Positions 6,492-13,244 are shown, counted from the stretch's first letter. The stretch is DNA of 17,991 nt from UBA4124 sp052034745 (GCA_052034745.1 JBPOIF010000023.1:1-17991); one strand, 5' to 3'. The notes: generated from the sequence alone by a model not told the origin. Program-made: numbers and translations.

Positions 6492-6743
6492 CTAAAAAGG
6501 TTTCTCTGAAAAAAGGCAGTCATACGCACCATCGATATCATTAAACTGTTTTGACATACCCATGTTAAGCTCAACTTTGTAATACTCTTTTTTTGTTTGA
6601 ACATTAAAGCAGTGATAAAGTCGCCTTTTTTCCCTTTTACCTTCAATCATTTGATCAAGAACATAGAGACAAGGACTTAATAGCTCTATCACTTCAGAAT
6701 CTTCTTGTTTGATATTAGCTATAAAAAACTGTTTCGGGTCCAT
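6492..6743 (-). CDS. Hypothetical protein (83 aa)
   Basis: I do not recognise this protein. It is charged and soluble-looking, begins MDPKQFFIANIKQEDSE, and has no signal peptide or membrane helix. The middle is basic (GKREKRRLYHCF, about 35-46), and there are three cysteines (25, 45 and 75). It is supported as a gene by a promoter (TTGACT, 17 nt, TAAAGT) 18 nt upstream, a terminator 20 nt downstream, and no competing ORF. The N-terminus resembles neither neighbour. A perfect palindrome between its -10 box and its ATG suggests control by a repressor. It is transcribed away from pfkB. Confidence 0.7.
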   Translation of the reverse strand: MDPKQFFIANIKQEDSEVIELLSPCLYVLDQMIEGKREKRRLYHCFNVQTKKEYYKVELNMGMSKQFNDIDGAYDCLFSEKPF

Positions 6744-6745
6744 CG

Positions 6746-6760
6746 TTTCAAATTTTGAAA
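6746..6760. promoter_or_regulatory. Palindromic operator candidate
   Basis: TTTCAAA-T-TTTGAAA is a perfect 7-1-7 palindrome. A 1-nt spacer does not allow an RNA hairpin with a full stem, so a dimeric DNA-binding protein is the more natural reader. It lies just downstream of the -10 box of the 83-aa gene, over the expected transcription start. Confidence 0.4.
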
Positions 6761-6761
6761 A

Positions 6762-6790
6762 ACTTTACATTACAAAAACAAAATAGTCAA
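6762..6790 (-). promoter_or_regulatory. Promoter of the 83-aa orphan gene
   Basis: On the minus strand TTGACT (6785-6790) and TAAAGT (6762-6767) are 17 nt apart. It is divergent from the pfkB promoter. Confidence 0.6.
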
Positions 6791-6814
6791 CAAGAACCTT
6801 CTCTCTTCGTACGG

Positions 6815-6820
6815 TATACT
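6815..6820 (+). promoter_or_regulatory. -10 box of pfkB
   Basis: TATACT is followed by TTCTGC and then ATG at 6827. The 6-nt spacing places the transcription start at the start codon. No clear -35 box is seen at about 6792-6798. Confidence 0.55.
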
Positions 6821-6826
6821 TTCTGC

Positions 6827-7822
6827 ATGCAAACACCTGATTTTCTCGCTATTGGCGACACCGTGACTGATGTATTTATCAAACTGAAAAACGCAGAAGC
6901 ACACTGCGATATCGACGAACACAACTGCAAGCTCTGCGTAAACTTTGGTGACAAAGTACCGTATGAATCTGCCCAAGAAATTGTCGCTGTCGGCAACAGC
7001 GCAAACGCTGCGGTTGCAGCTGCACGCCTTGGCCTATCAAGCGGACTTCTCGCCGATGTTGGCCATGACTACCGAGGAGAACAGATCCTCGAAACACTCA
7101 AAAAACAAGGTGTCGATACTCAGTTTATGAAAAGTCACGACGGTATCCCTACAAACTACCACTACGTGCTCTGGTACGATGTTGAGCGCACCATCCTCGT
7201 CAAACACGCATCATTCCCCTACAAACTCCCTGATTTCGCCAACGCACCCAAGATGATATACCTCTCCTCAATGGCAGAAAATTCAGAAGAGTACCATCAC
7301 GAGATCGCCACATATATTGCCTCGCACCCTGAAACCAAGCTCGTCTTTCAACCAGGAACATTCCAGATCAAGCTCGGTACCGAAAAACTTGCTGACATCT
7401 ATCGGCACACCTATGCGTTCTTTTGCAACGTCGAGGAAGCGCAACGCATCCTTGATACAAAAGAGACCGATCTGACAATACTCCTCGACCGCGTCCATGC
7501 GCTCGGGCCAAAACTCGTCTTTATCACCGATGGTATCGCAGGTGCCTATGCCTATGATGGTAAAGAAAAGTGGTTCATGCCTATCTATCCACACTCTCCT
7601 GTCGAGCGAACTGGTGCAGGTGATGCTTTTGCATCGACCGTCTCTGCAGCACTCCTTCTCGGACTCTCTCTTACTGACGCACTCAGATGGGGACCTATCA
7701 ACTCCATGTCAGTCACACAGTATGTCGGTGCCCAAGAAGGACTCCTCTCCAAAGAAAAGATCGTCGCACTTCTTGACCAAGCACCTCTCGACTATCAACC
7801 CAAGATACTCATCAATTCTTAA
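6827..7822 (+). CDS. PfkB/ribokinase-family sugar kinase
   Basis: A 331-aa kinase that phosphorylates a sugar, sugar phosphate or nucleoside with ATP. Family marks are LAIGDTVTDVF near the N-terminus, the substrate-lid region VGNSANAAVAAARLGL (55-70), DVGHDYRGEQILETLKKQGVD (first PfkB signature area), and the second signature with anion hole and catalytic Asp266 in ERTGAGDAFAS. An unusual Cys-containing insert, C27-x6-C34-x2-C37, lies before the lid region. I chose Met at 6827 rather than an ATG 72 nt upstream because TATACT ends 6 nt before it and homology starts there. The surrounding pentose phosphate and aldolase genes make a pentose or fructose phosphate substrate plausible, but specificity cannot be read from sequence. 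It converges on tktC at a shared terminator. Confidence 0.88.
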   Translation: MQTPDFLAIGDTVTDVFIKLKNAEAHCDIDEHNCKLCVNFGDKVPYESAQEIVAVGNSANAAVAAARLGLSSGLLADVGHDYRGEQILETLKKQGVDTQFMKSHDGIPTNYHYVLWYDVERTILVKHASFPYKLPDFANAPKMIYLSSMAENSEEYHHEIATYIASHPETKLVFQPGTFQIKLGTEKLADIYRHTYAFFCNVEEAQRILDTKETDLTILLDRVHALGPKLVFITDGIAGAYAYDGKEKWFMPIYPHSPVERTGAGDAFASTVSAALLLGLSLTDALRWGPINSMSVTQYVGAQEGLLSKEKIVALLDQAPLDYQPKILINS

Positions 7823-7825
7823 TAC

Positions 7826-7864
7826 AAAAATACCCCTCATGTATAAAGCATGAGGGGTATTTTT
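7826..7864. terminator. Bidirectional terminator between pfkB and tktC
   Basis: AAAATACCCCTCATG pairs with CATGAGGGGTATTTT around a short TATAAAG loop. A and T runs on the two sides serve both converging transcripts. Confidence 0.9.
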
Positions 7865-8855
7865 ATTTTCGTTCGAGGACTTTCATCACTGCACTGGTGA
7901 TACCGTCACGTCCCATGCCGTAGTGTTCAACGAGCTGGTTTGGTGTTCCTGATTGTCCAAATTCATCGTGCACACCCACAAACTCAATCGGTGCTGGGTA
8001 CATACTCGCAAGTACTTCTGCAACTGCACCACCAAGTCCACCGATGATTTGATGTTCTTCTACGGTGACGATCGCCTTTGTCTCTTTTGCAAGCGCAACG
8101 AGAAGGTCTTTGTCGATCGGCTTGATCGTGTGAATATTTGCAACAACAGCCTTGATACCTTTCTTTTCGAGATCTTTGGCGACACGAAGTGCATTTGCAA
8201 CAAGAGAGCCCGTTGCAATGATTGCCACATGAGCGAGCCCTTGTGGTCGATAAAAGATTTGCCCCTTTCCGATCTCAAACGGTGTCTCACTCGTTGTCAC
8301 CACCGGGGTCTTGTCTCTCGCGAGTCGCAGGTATGCGAGCCGAGGACTCTGTCCAAGGGCAAGTGTTGCTTGCTTTGCTTGTATCGAATCACAAGGAGAA
8401 ATCACCGTCATCCGAGGAATGACGCGCATAAGGGCGATATCTTCGATAGCTTGATGGGTCCCTCCATCGGGCCCGACAGAAACTCCTGCATGGCTTCCGA
8501 CAACAACAGCATGCCTATCGTTGTACGCAAGTGTCGTACGGATCTGTTCCCAGTTTCGTCCAGGGCTAAACATTGCATACGAAGAAAAGAAAGGGTACTT
8601 CCCCATCGCAGACATACCACTTGCAACGGTCGCGAGGTTTTGTTCGGCAACACCTATCTCGACAAAACGCTCAGGAAACGTGTCTTTGAATGAGAGCATC
8701 TGTGTACTCTCCGTGAGGTCAGCCGACAAAGCAACAATGTCTTTGTTTGTCTCCCCTGCCAACGCAAGTCCTTCACCAAATCCTTTACGAATCGGCACCT
8801 GTTCGACATCATCGTTGAAAATTTTTGTATTTAGTTTTAAATCGTGGTTCAACAT
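7863..8855 (-). CDS. tktC: Transketolase, C-terminal subunit
   Basis: This half-transketolase (330 aa) carries the pyrimidine-binding and C-terminal domains. Together with the TktN product it moves two-carbon units between pentose, triose and hexose phosphates using thiamine diphosphate. The probable catalytic Glu71 lies in EIGVAEQNLATVASG (66-80). GPDGGTHQAIEDIALMR (128-144) and PFFSSYAMF are typical of the family, and the C-terminal domain (about 195-330) includes VEEHQIIGGLGGAVAEVL. It is the last gene of the pentose phosphate operon, 3 nt after the DUF1653 gene, and ends at the shared terminator. A split 1-deoxyxylulose-5-phosphate synthase is unlikely, because these halves follow the pattern of two-gene transketolases. 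Confidence 0.92.
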   Translation of the reverse strand: MLNHDLKLNTKIFNDDVEQVPIRKGFGEGLALAGETNKDIVALSADLTESTQMLSFKDTFPERFVEIGVAEQNLATVASGMSAMGKYPFFSSYAMFSPGRNWEQIRTTLAYNDRHAVVVGSHAGVSVGPDGGTHQAIEDIALMRVIPRMTVISPCDSIQAKQATLALGQSPRLAYLRLARDKTPVVTTSETPFEIGKGQIFYRPQGLAHVAIIATGSLVANALRVAKDLEKKGIKAVVANIHTIKPIDKDLLVALAKETKAIVTVEEHQIIGGLGGAVAEVLASMYPAPIEFVGVHDEFGQSGTPNQLVEHYGMGRDGITSAVMKVLERK

Positions 8856-8858
8856 AAT

Positions 8859-9095
8859 TTAATTATCGCTCACCAACGTAAATCTAGGAACCACCTGCCC
8901 TTCCCGTTCAACGTCTTGAAAAAATAATGCGATTGGTCTAAAGAACACGTGACCATCTTCCTGTCGTTTATACGCAACAAGTTCTTCTGCTGTTTCTGAA
9001 TGCTTGCCAAGTACAATAATCCTATAATGTTTACCTTTATAGTGTCGCCACAGCTGCCCAGGTTTTATCTTTTCGTTGGTAACGTGTGATTCCAT
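8859..9095 (-). CDS. DUF1653 family protein
   Basis: A 78-aa protein with the DUF1653 pattern: IKPGQLWRHYKGKHYRIIVLG (10-30), a His-Ser-Glu-Thr plus ELVAYKR core (HSETAEELVAYKR, 32-44), FFRPIALFF, and a VPRFTLV end. The fold is probably a small beta barrel, and the family's function is not established. It sits exactly between the two transketolase halves, 1 nt after tktN and 3 nt before tktC, so it is co-transcribed and probably translationally coupled. There is no Shine-Dalgarno sequence. The position raises the possibility of a role in transketolase assembly or in sensing a sugar phosphate, but that is only inference from context. Confidence 0.85.
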   Translation of the reverse strand: MESHVTNEKIKPGQLWRHYKGKHYRIIVLGKHSETAEELVAYKRQEDGHVFFRPIALFFQDVEREGQVVPRFTLVSDN

Positions 9096-9096
9096 A

Positions 9097-9960
9097 TTAG
9101 TTATGCTCGCTCTTTATCTTCCCTCCCAGTGTTCGGAGTTCTTGTAGGGCAAGCTTCGCCTCTTCTTTTGTCGGTGGTTTGCCGTGCCATTCGAACTTGC
9201 GTTCAAATTCTCGGACACCCTTTCCTGGAATAGTGCGTGCGATGATTACCGACGGCTTTTCAAACACTGCTTTTGCTTCGTTCACCGCATCGATAATCTC
9301 TCGCATGTTGTGCCCATCGATCTCTTGCACATGCCAGTTAAATGCTCGCCACTTATCCGCAAGTGGTTCAAGCGGCATGATATCTTCGGTATAGCCATCG
9401 ATCTGGATATTGTTGCGGTCGACAAAGACGATGAGATTGCGGAGCTTTTCTTTGCCGGCGAGCATGATGCCCTCCCAGCTGTTGCCTTCGTTGAGTTCTC
9501 CATCCGAGATCATGCAATAGACAAAGCGTGGTGATGTGATCCCGAGATCCATACGATCAGCGAGCGCCATCCCTGCTGCTTGTGAGAGCCCTGAGCCGAG
9601 CGGTCCAGAAGAAGTCTCGAGCATGGGGAGGAAGTCTCGGTGAGGATGCCCCTGGAGGCGTGAGCCAAACTTGCGAAGGCTCTGGAGTTCTTCGACAGGG
9701 AAATATCCCGCGTGCGCCATCGTCGCATAGAGAACAGGATTTGTATGACCATTTGAGAGTACAAAGCGATCTCGCTCTGGCCACTCTGGGTGTGTCGGGT
9801 CATGTCGCATGATGTCGAAATAGAGCGCGGTAAATATATCTGCCATCCCGAGTGGTCCTGCGGTGTGACCACTCCCCGCTTCCGTCAACATCGAAATAAT
9901 CGATTGACGAATATCGTTTGCTTTTAGTTCAAGTTCTCTTGTGCTGAAATCTCCTTGCAT
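9097..9960 (-). CDS. tktN: Transketolase, N-terminal subunit
   Basis: The diphosphate-binding half of transketolase, 287 aa. Seen in order: SGHTAGPLGMADI (30-42), NGHTNPVLYA (70-79), GHPHRD (104-109), SGPLGSGLSQAAGMALADRM (118-137), and the thiamine-diphosphate/metal motif starting SDGELNEGNSWEG (152-164) and ending in the NN pair at 183-184. It pairs with the tktC product encoded 241 nt downstream. Its ATG lies inside the 3' end of rpe, a 37-nt overlap in another frame. No later in-frame start fits before the conserved region, so the overlap appears real. An AAGGAGA within its second to fourth codons is too far 3' to serve this start. Confidence 0.92.
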   Translation of the reverse strand: MQGDFSTRELELKANDIRQSIISMLTEAGSGHTAGPLGMADIFTALYFDIMRHDPTHPEWPERDRFVLSNGHTNPVLYATMAHAGYFPVEELQSLRKFGSRLQGHPHRDFLPMLETSSGPLGSGLSQAAGMALADRMDLGITSPRFVYCMISDGELNEGNSWEGIMLAGKEKLRNLIVFVDRNNIQIDGYTEDIMPLEPLADKWRAFNWHVQEIDGHNMREIIDAVNEAKAVFEKPSVIIARTIPGKGVREFERKFEWHGKPPTKEEAKLALQELRTLGGKIKSEHN

Positions 9961-10640
9961 AGTTGTTTGAGTTCTTTCATTGTACCGCGAGGATCTTCAT
10001 TTCCAAAGATAGTAGAGCCGACAACAAACTGCGTTGCCCCTGCTTCAATGAGAAGTGGGATGCTTGCTTTGTTCACTCCACCATCGACCGTAATCACTTT
10101 GTCAGGATAGAGCTCTTTTGTACGACGAACCTGTGCGATTGCGCGTGCATCAAAGACCTGGCCTTGGTAGCCAATCTGTGCGATGCCCATACATTGGATG
10201 GTCGTTATATAGGGAAGAAACGGAGCAACATCTTCTGGAGGAGTACCGACGCCGATCGCCATCCCAAAAGAAATAGTATTTTTGATAACCTCAGGAAGTT
10301 TTTCGAGATAAGAAATCATCGCCTCCTGCTCAAAGCTCTCAAGATGAAATATGATCTTTGACGGGCCGAGCATGATGAACTTGTCCATATATTGGAGCGG
10401 GTCTTTGACCATGAGGTCAAACTCGTAGTTGATGCTATCCCATGCAGGAAGTCCTCGATCTTCACGTTCAAACTCTCCGAGAACCTCTTCGTCTTTGCGG
10501 TTGAACCACCAGGTTCTATTGGGAGCAACATGACCATCAACAAAATCAATCTGCATCGTCGAAACAGCATCACCGAGAGTGGTAACGGCGTTTTCGATTT
10601 CATAATAGCGCTTCGGAAGTACAGCAGGGATTATTTTCAT
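9924..10640 (-). CDS. rpe: Divergent ribulose-phosphate 3-epimerase family protein
   Basis: A 238-aa TIM-barrel protein of the Rpe family, which interconverts ribulose 5-phosphate and xylulose 5-phosphate. Supporting motifs are MQIDFVDGHVAPN (29-41), IIFHLES (96-102), VDGGVNKASI (185-194) and the phosphate-binding VVGSTIFG (206-213). It is atypical. The two metal-binding histidines expected in the first and second motifs appear as Gln30 and Asp75 (EFDLMV instead of VHLMV), while Asp32 and Asp186 remain. The usual NPGFGGQ loop reads IAQIGYQGQ, and an insert of about 20 residues follows the first motif. It is encoded 3 nt after rpiB and overlaps tktN, so context strongly supports a pentose phosphate role. 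Altered metal use or a changed substrate is possible. Confidence 0.82.
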   Translation of the reverse strand: MKIIPAVLPKRYYEIENAVTTLGDAVSTMQIDFVDGHVAPNRTWWFNRKDEEVLGEFEREDRGLPAWDSINYEFDLMVKDPLQYMDKFIMLGPSKIIFHLESFEQEAMISYLEKLPEVIKNTISFGMAIGVGTPPEDVAPFLPYITTIQCMGIAQIGYQGQVFDARAIAQVRRTKELYPDKVITVDGGVNKASIPLLIEAGATQFVVGSTIFGNEDPRGTMKELKQLCKEISAQENLN

Positions 10641-10643
10641 AGA

Positions 10644-11078
10644 TTAAAACTTATTGAGACGTCTCACGTGCCGTTCGTCATTTGAAAAAGGTGTTTCGAG
10701 CCATAGGCGTACCGCTTCGATAGCATCTTCGATTGATACGAACCGTGCCCCGATTGAAAGCATGTTTGCGGCATTGTGCTCTCGAGAAAGTGTGAGGATG
10801 TCAGCAGGGCCACCATAGTAGACAACGGCACGAACACCATTGATACGATTTGCTGCCATTGCTTCCCCTTGTCCACTTCCTCCAAAGACGACCGCCATCG
10901 ATTCTTGATCTTTTGCAAGTGCGACAGCCGCAGGGACAACAACATCGGGATAATCATCCGACTCATCGAGACTCATCGCTCCATGATCGACGACTTCAAG
11001 TCCTGCTGTTTCGAGGTATTGTTTGAGTGCTTCTTTATGCAGATACCCTGCATGATCAGCTGCAAGATGAATCGTCAT
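10644..11078 (-). CDS. rpiB: Ribose-5-phosphate isomerase B
   Basis: A 144-aa member of the RpiB/LacAB family, which interconverts ribose 5-phosphate and ribulose 5-phosphate. Conserved elements are AADHAGYLHKEALKQYLE (6-23), DYPDV (42-46), the phosphate loop GGSGQGEAMAANR (66-78), SREHNAANMLSIGAR (98-112; His101 is the probable ring-opening base) and a C-terminal RHVRRLNKF. The cysteine that is the catalytic base in E. coli RpiB is missing; GGSGxGE with Glu72 matches the mycobacterial type, where Glu takes that role. It lies 1 nt after yceI and 3 nt before rpe, without Shine-Dalgarno sequences. A LacA/LacB function is unlikely because there is a single gene and no galactose context. Confidence 0.92.
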   Translation of the reverse strand: MTIHLAADHAGYLHKEALKQYLETAGLEVVDHGAMSLDESDDYPDVVVPAAVALAKDQESMAVVFGGSGQGEAMAANRINGVRAVVYYGGPADILTLSREHNAANMLSIGARFVSIEDAIEAVRLWLETPFSNDERHVRRLNKF

Positions 11079-11079
11079 G

Positions 11080-11661
11080 TTATTTTACTGAAAGTGCGAC
11101 TACAAACTCTTTGTTTGCAAATGCCTGCTTGATACCAAAGAGTTCCATATCGATCGTCACCTTGCTGGTATACGAACCTGTTACTTGATCAAAGGAAACG
11201 GGAAGAGAAACCGCCTTGGTGATACCTTTCATAGTAAGGTCTCCTTTTACTTCAGTCGTTGAAGCATTTGTTACCGTAAATGAAGCGGTTGGATATTTTG
11301 CAATATCAAAAAAGTCAGCGCTCTTCAAATGCTCGACCAGCTTATCTGGAGTCGAAGTGAGGCTTGCAATATCGAGGGTCACTGCACCTGAGAACACTCC
11401 ATTTTGCAATGAAAGTGACGATTCTTTTGCTGTGATAGTGCCAGTATGTTCTTTGCCTGGGCCGTATCCAGTAAATGAGACCGTGACGCGGTCGGCGCTG
11501 ATAGCGTCGATAGTCTGCGAGACGAGCGTTTCTTCTTGCTGAGGAGCACTTGCAGTCTGTTCTGTTGCCGAAGGGATACCTTCTTCAGGAGAACCGATAG
11601 AGAGCTTTACACCGATATACACAAGCGCAAGGATAATAACGAGGATAACGAGTTTTTTCAT
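11080..11661 (-). CDS. Membrane-anchored YceI-like protein
   Basis: A 193-aa protein with an N-terminal anchor (KKLVILVIILALVYIGVKL, 2-20), a polar linker rich in Thr, Gln and Ala (about 24-50), and a YceI-type lipocalin-like barrel (about 55-193). Barrel marks are SLTSTPDKLVEHLKSADFFD (100-119), the KYPTASFTVT strand, and DLTMKGITKAVSLPVSF. YceI proteins bind isoprenoid-type lipids; this one probably acts at the outer face of the membrane. It is the first gene of the operon with rpiB, rpe and the transketolase halves, 1 nt before rpiB. Why an envelope lipid-binding protein leads a pentose phosphate operon is not clear. It may just share the promoter. Confidence 0.85.
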   Translation of the reverse strand: MKKLVILVIILALVYIGVKLSIGSPEEGIPSATEQTASAPQQEETLVSQTIDAISADRVTVSFTGYGPGKEHTGTITAKESSLSLQNGVFSGAVTLDIASLTSTPDKLVEHLKSADFFDIAKYPTASFTVTNASTTEVKGDLTMKGITKAVSLPVSFDQVTGSYTSKVTIDMELFGIKQAFANKEFVVALSVK

Positions 11662-11725
11662 AGATACGATACAAACTTAATGATTAAAAACAACCGAAAC
11701 AGCACTCCGCCCGGTTTATGACCCT

Positions 11726-11733
11726 AGTATACA
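11726..11733 (-). promoter_or_regulatory. Candidate promoter of the yceI-rpiB-rpe-tkt operon
   Basis: On the minus strand TGTATACT has its -10 box at 11726-11731, about 65 nt upstream of the yceI ATG. A nearer alternative is TTGTTT, 16 nt, TATCGT, ending 4 nt before the ATG. Neither has a good -35 box, so the choice is open. Confidence 0.35.
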
Positions 11734-11745
11734 GGATTCCAATAC

Positions 11746-11771
11746 AAAAACCCCTATTCGAAGGGGTTTTT
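11746..11771. terminator. Second hairpin terminator upstream of yceI
   Basis: AAAAACCCCT pairs with AGGGGTTTTT around ATTCGA. It is symmetric and could work in both directions. It lies 25 nt beyond the first terminator after the 78-aa gene, so the two act in tandem. Confidence 0.75.
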
Positions 11772-11796
11772 GAATGTTGCAAGTATCAACGAGAAC

Positions 11797-11828
11797 AAAA
11801 AAAACGGCGCCCTTTTGGGACACCGTTT
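11797..11828 (-). terminator. Terminator of the 78-aa orphan gene
   Basis: On the minus strand AAACGGTGTCCC, loop AAAA, GGGCGCCGTTT, then a run of eight T in total. It is a strong intrinsic terminator 22 nt after the stop codon. Confidence 0.88.
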
Positions 11829-11850
11829 AAACTGGCAGATTATACCAGAG

Positions 11851-12087
11851 TTACTCCAATGTAATTACTACTTCGTTCTCACCACCCTCTCCTTTTTCAA
11901 CAGTAATCGTGTTAATGCGCTCGTAACTTCCATCCGGCATTTTTACTTTCACGGTTGTTGAGTCAGCAGTTCCTATACCCTTTTCCAGTTCGCCACTTCC
12001 ATTGGCAAAGGTACCCTGTAAAGCACTTATTACTTGTTCTAATCTTACTAACATGGGCTTACTTAAATTGGTGACTACAAATCCCAT
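11851..12087 (-). CDS. Hypothetical protein (78 aa)
   Basis: I do not recognise this protein. The N-terminal part is mildly hydrophobic and probably helical (MLVRLEQVISALQGTF, 12-27). A Gly-rich linker (ANGSGELEKGIGTADS) follows, then a predicted beta section (TTVKVKMPDGSYERINTITV). The acidic end reads EKGEGGENEVVITLE. It has no signal peptide, membrane helix or cysteine. It is supported as a gene by a near-consensus promoter (TTGACT, 17 nt, TATTAT) and a strong terminator. The start is either ATG 12087, inside the loop of an 11-bp hairpin, or ATG 12054 (Met12), which would put the whole hairpin in the leader. No Shine-Dalgarno sequence favours either. Confidence 0.7.
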   Translation of the reverse strand: MGFVVTNLSKPMLVRLEQVISALQGTFANGSGELEKGIGTADSTTVKVKMPDGSYERINTITVEKGEGGENEVVITLE

Positions 12088-12107
12088 TAGAATCTCTAGT
12101 CACCAAT
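12067..12107 (-). promoter_or_regulatory. Hairpin presenting the start codon of the 78-aa gene
   Basis: ATTGGTGACTA (on the minus strand, 12097-12107) pairs perfectly with TAGTCACCAAT (12067-12077). The 19-nt loop holds the ATG at 12085-12087. It could regulate translation, or be a DNA operator with widely spaced half-sites. Confidence 0.5.
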
Positions 12108-12139
12108 CAAACTATGCTCCAAGAAACTTGTTTGTTTTT

Positions 12140-12168
12140 ATAATATCATATTTATAGAAAAAAGTCAA
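12140..12168 (-). promoter_or_regulatory. Promoter of the 78-aa orphan gene
   Basis: On the minus strand TTGACT (12163-12168) and TATTAT (12140-12145) are 17 nt apart in an A/T-rich setting. The expected leader is about 45 nt. Confidence 0.75.
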
Positions 12169-12176
12169 TAGTATAT

Positions 12177-12201
12177 AAAAAGCCCTATTTCAGGGCTTTT
12201 T
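12177..12201. terminator. Terminator of gap
   Basis: AAAAAGCCCT (12177-12186) pairs with AGGGCTTTTT (12192-12201). Read on the minus strand it ends in TTTTT, 20 nt after the gap stop codon; the run of T on the plus side makes it symmetric. Confidence 0.88.
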
Positions 12202-12221
12202 CTTTTATTTTTAGTTTAAGT

Positions 12222-13244
12222 TTATTTAATCGTACTTCCAGTTTTTATCACATGCTCTACGAGCGTATAGGTATACCCCATCTCGTTGTCATACCATCCG
12301 AGTACTTTCACGAGAGTACCACCGACAACACGGGTCATCTCGAGGTCTGCGATTGATGCATGAGGATTGCCGAGGATGTCACTTGAGACAAGTGGTTCAT
12401 CGGTAACGGCAAAGATGTTTGCCCAACGTGGATCCTGTGCTGCCTTTCGCAAGATATCGTTGACTTCTTGTGCGGTTGTCTCTTTCTTTGAGATAAACGT
12501 CACATCAGCGATAGAACCTGCAGGAACAGGAACACGGATAGAGATCCCATCAAAGAGTCCTTCAAGTTTTGGAAATGCTTTTGTGACCGCAACAGCAGCA
12601 CCAGTAGAAGACGGCACAATATTTTGTGCTGCAGCGCGACCTTCACGAAGATCCTTTTTGCTTGGACCATCGACAAGTGCCTGACTTGCAGTATAGCCGT
12701 GAACGGTATTGAGGATCGCCTTTTCGATACCGAGCGCTTCATCAAGGATAGCAATGAGTGGACTTGAGGCGTTCGTCGTACATGATGCGTTTGAAGTGAT
12801 AGCACAGGTGCCAAACTTCTCTTCATTCACTCCGAGAAGAATCGTCTCTCCTGGGTATGAACCATCCCCTTTTGAGGGAGCCGAGATGACCACCTTCTTT
12901 GCACCCTGATCGAGATGGAACTTCGCTTTTTCAAACGCAGTAAAGAGTCCTGTCGATTCGACGACAACGTCGATACCGAGCTCTCCCCAAGGAAGCTTCG
13001 TGGTGTCTTTTTCCGAGACAAATTTTACCGTCTTTCCATCGATGACAAGGTCAGTTCCTTGTACTTGCACGTCATGTTTCCATGCACGATAGACCGTGTC
13101 GTATCGCAAAAGGTATGCGAGTGATTCGATAGAACCGAGATCATTGACCGCAACAATTTCTAATTCAGGGCGCTCCCATGCGATCTTGAGAAAAGCTCTT
13201 CCGATACGTCCAAATCCGTTGATTGCTACTTTTATTTTCTGCAT
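12222..13244 (-). CDS. gap: Glyceraldehyde-3-phosphate dehydrogenase
   Basis: The central glycolytic enzyme (340 aa), converting glyceraldehyde 3-phosphate to 1,3-bisphosphoglycerate with NAD(P). Visible are the Rossmann start IKVAINGFGRIGRAFLK (4-20), VNDLGS (33-38; an Asp at this place usually favours NAD), the catalytic SNASCTTN with Cys155 (151-158), His182 in VHGYTASQ, RAAAQNIVPSSTGAA (203-217) and WYDNEMGYT near the end. The length is normal for the family. I chose ATG 13244 because MQKIKVAINGFG fits the family start and TATACT ends exactly 6 nt before it; a start 51 nt upstream would add residues lying over the promoter and terminator. It is a single-gene unit with its own terminator. 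With fba and transketolase it forms the triose part of central metabolism. Confidence 0.96.
   Translation of the reverse strand: MQKIKVAINGFGRIGRAFLKIAWERPELEIVAVNDLGSIESLAYLLRYDTVYRAWKHDVQVQGTDLVIDGKTVKFVSEKDTTKLPWGELGIDVVVESTGLFTAFEKAKFHLDQGAKKVVISAPSKGDGSYPGETILLGVNEEKFGTCAITSNASCTTNASSPLIAILDEALGIEKAILNTVHGYTASQALVDGPSKKDLREGRAAAQNIVPSSTGAAVAVTKAFPKLEGLFDGISIRVPVPAGSIADVTFISKKETTAQEVNDILRKAAQDPRWANIFAVTDEPLVSSDILGNPHASIADLEMTRVVGGTLVKVLGWYDNEMGYTYTLVEHVIKTGSTIK

Noticed and set aside
7953..8693. 246-aa open frame on the plus strand
   Set aside because: It is antisense to tktC, whose product is clearly conserved. The translation is Cys/His/Arg-rich and has no family resemblance.
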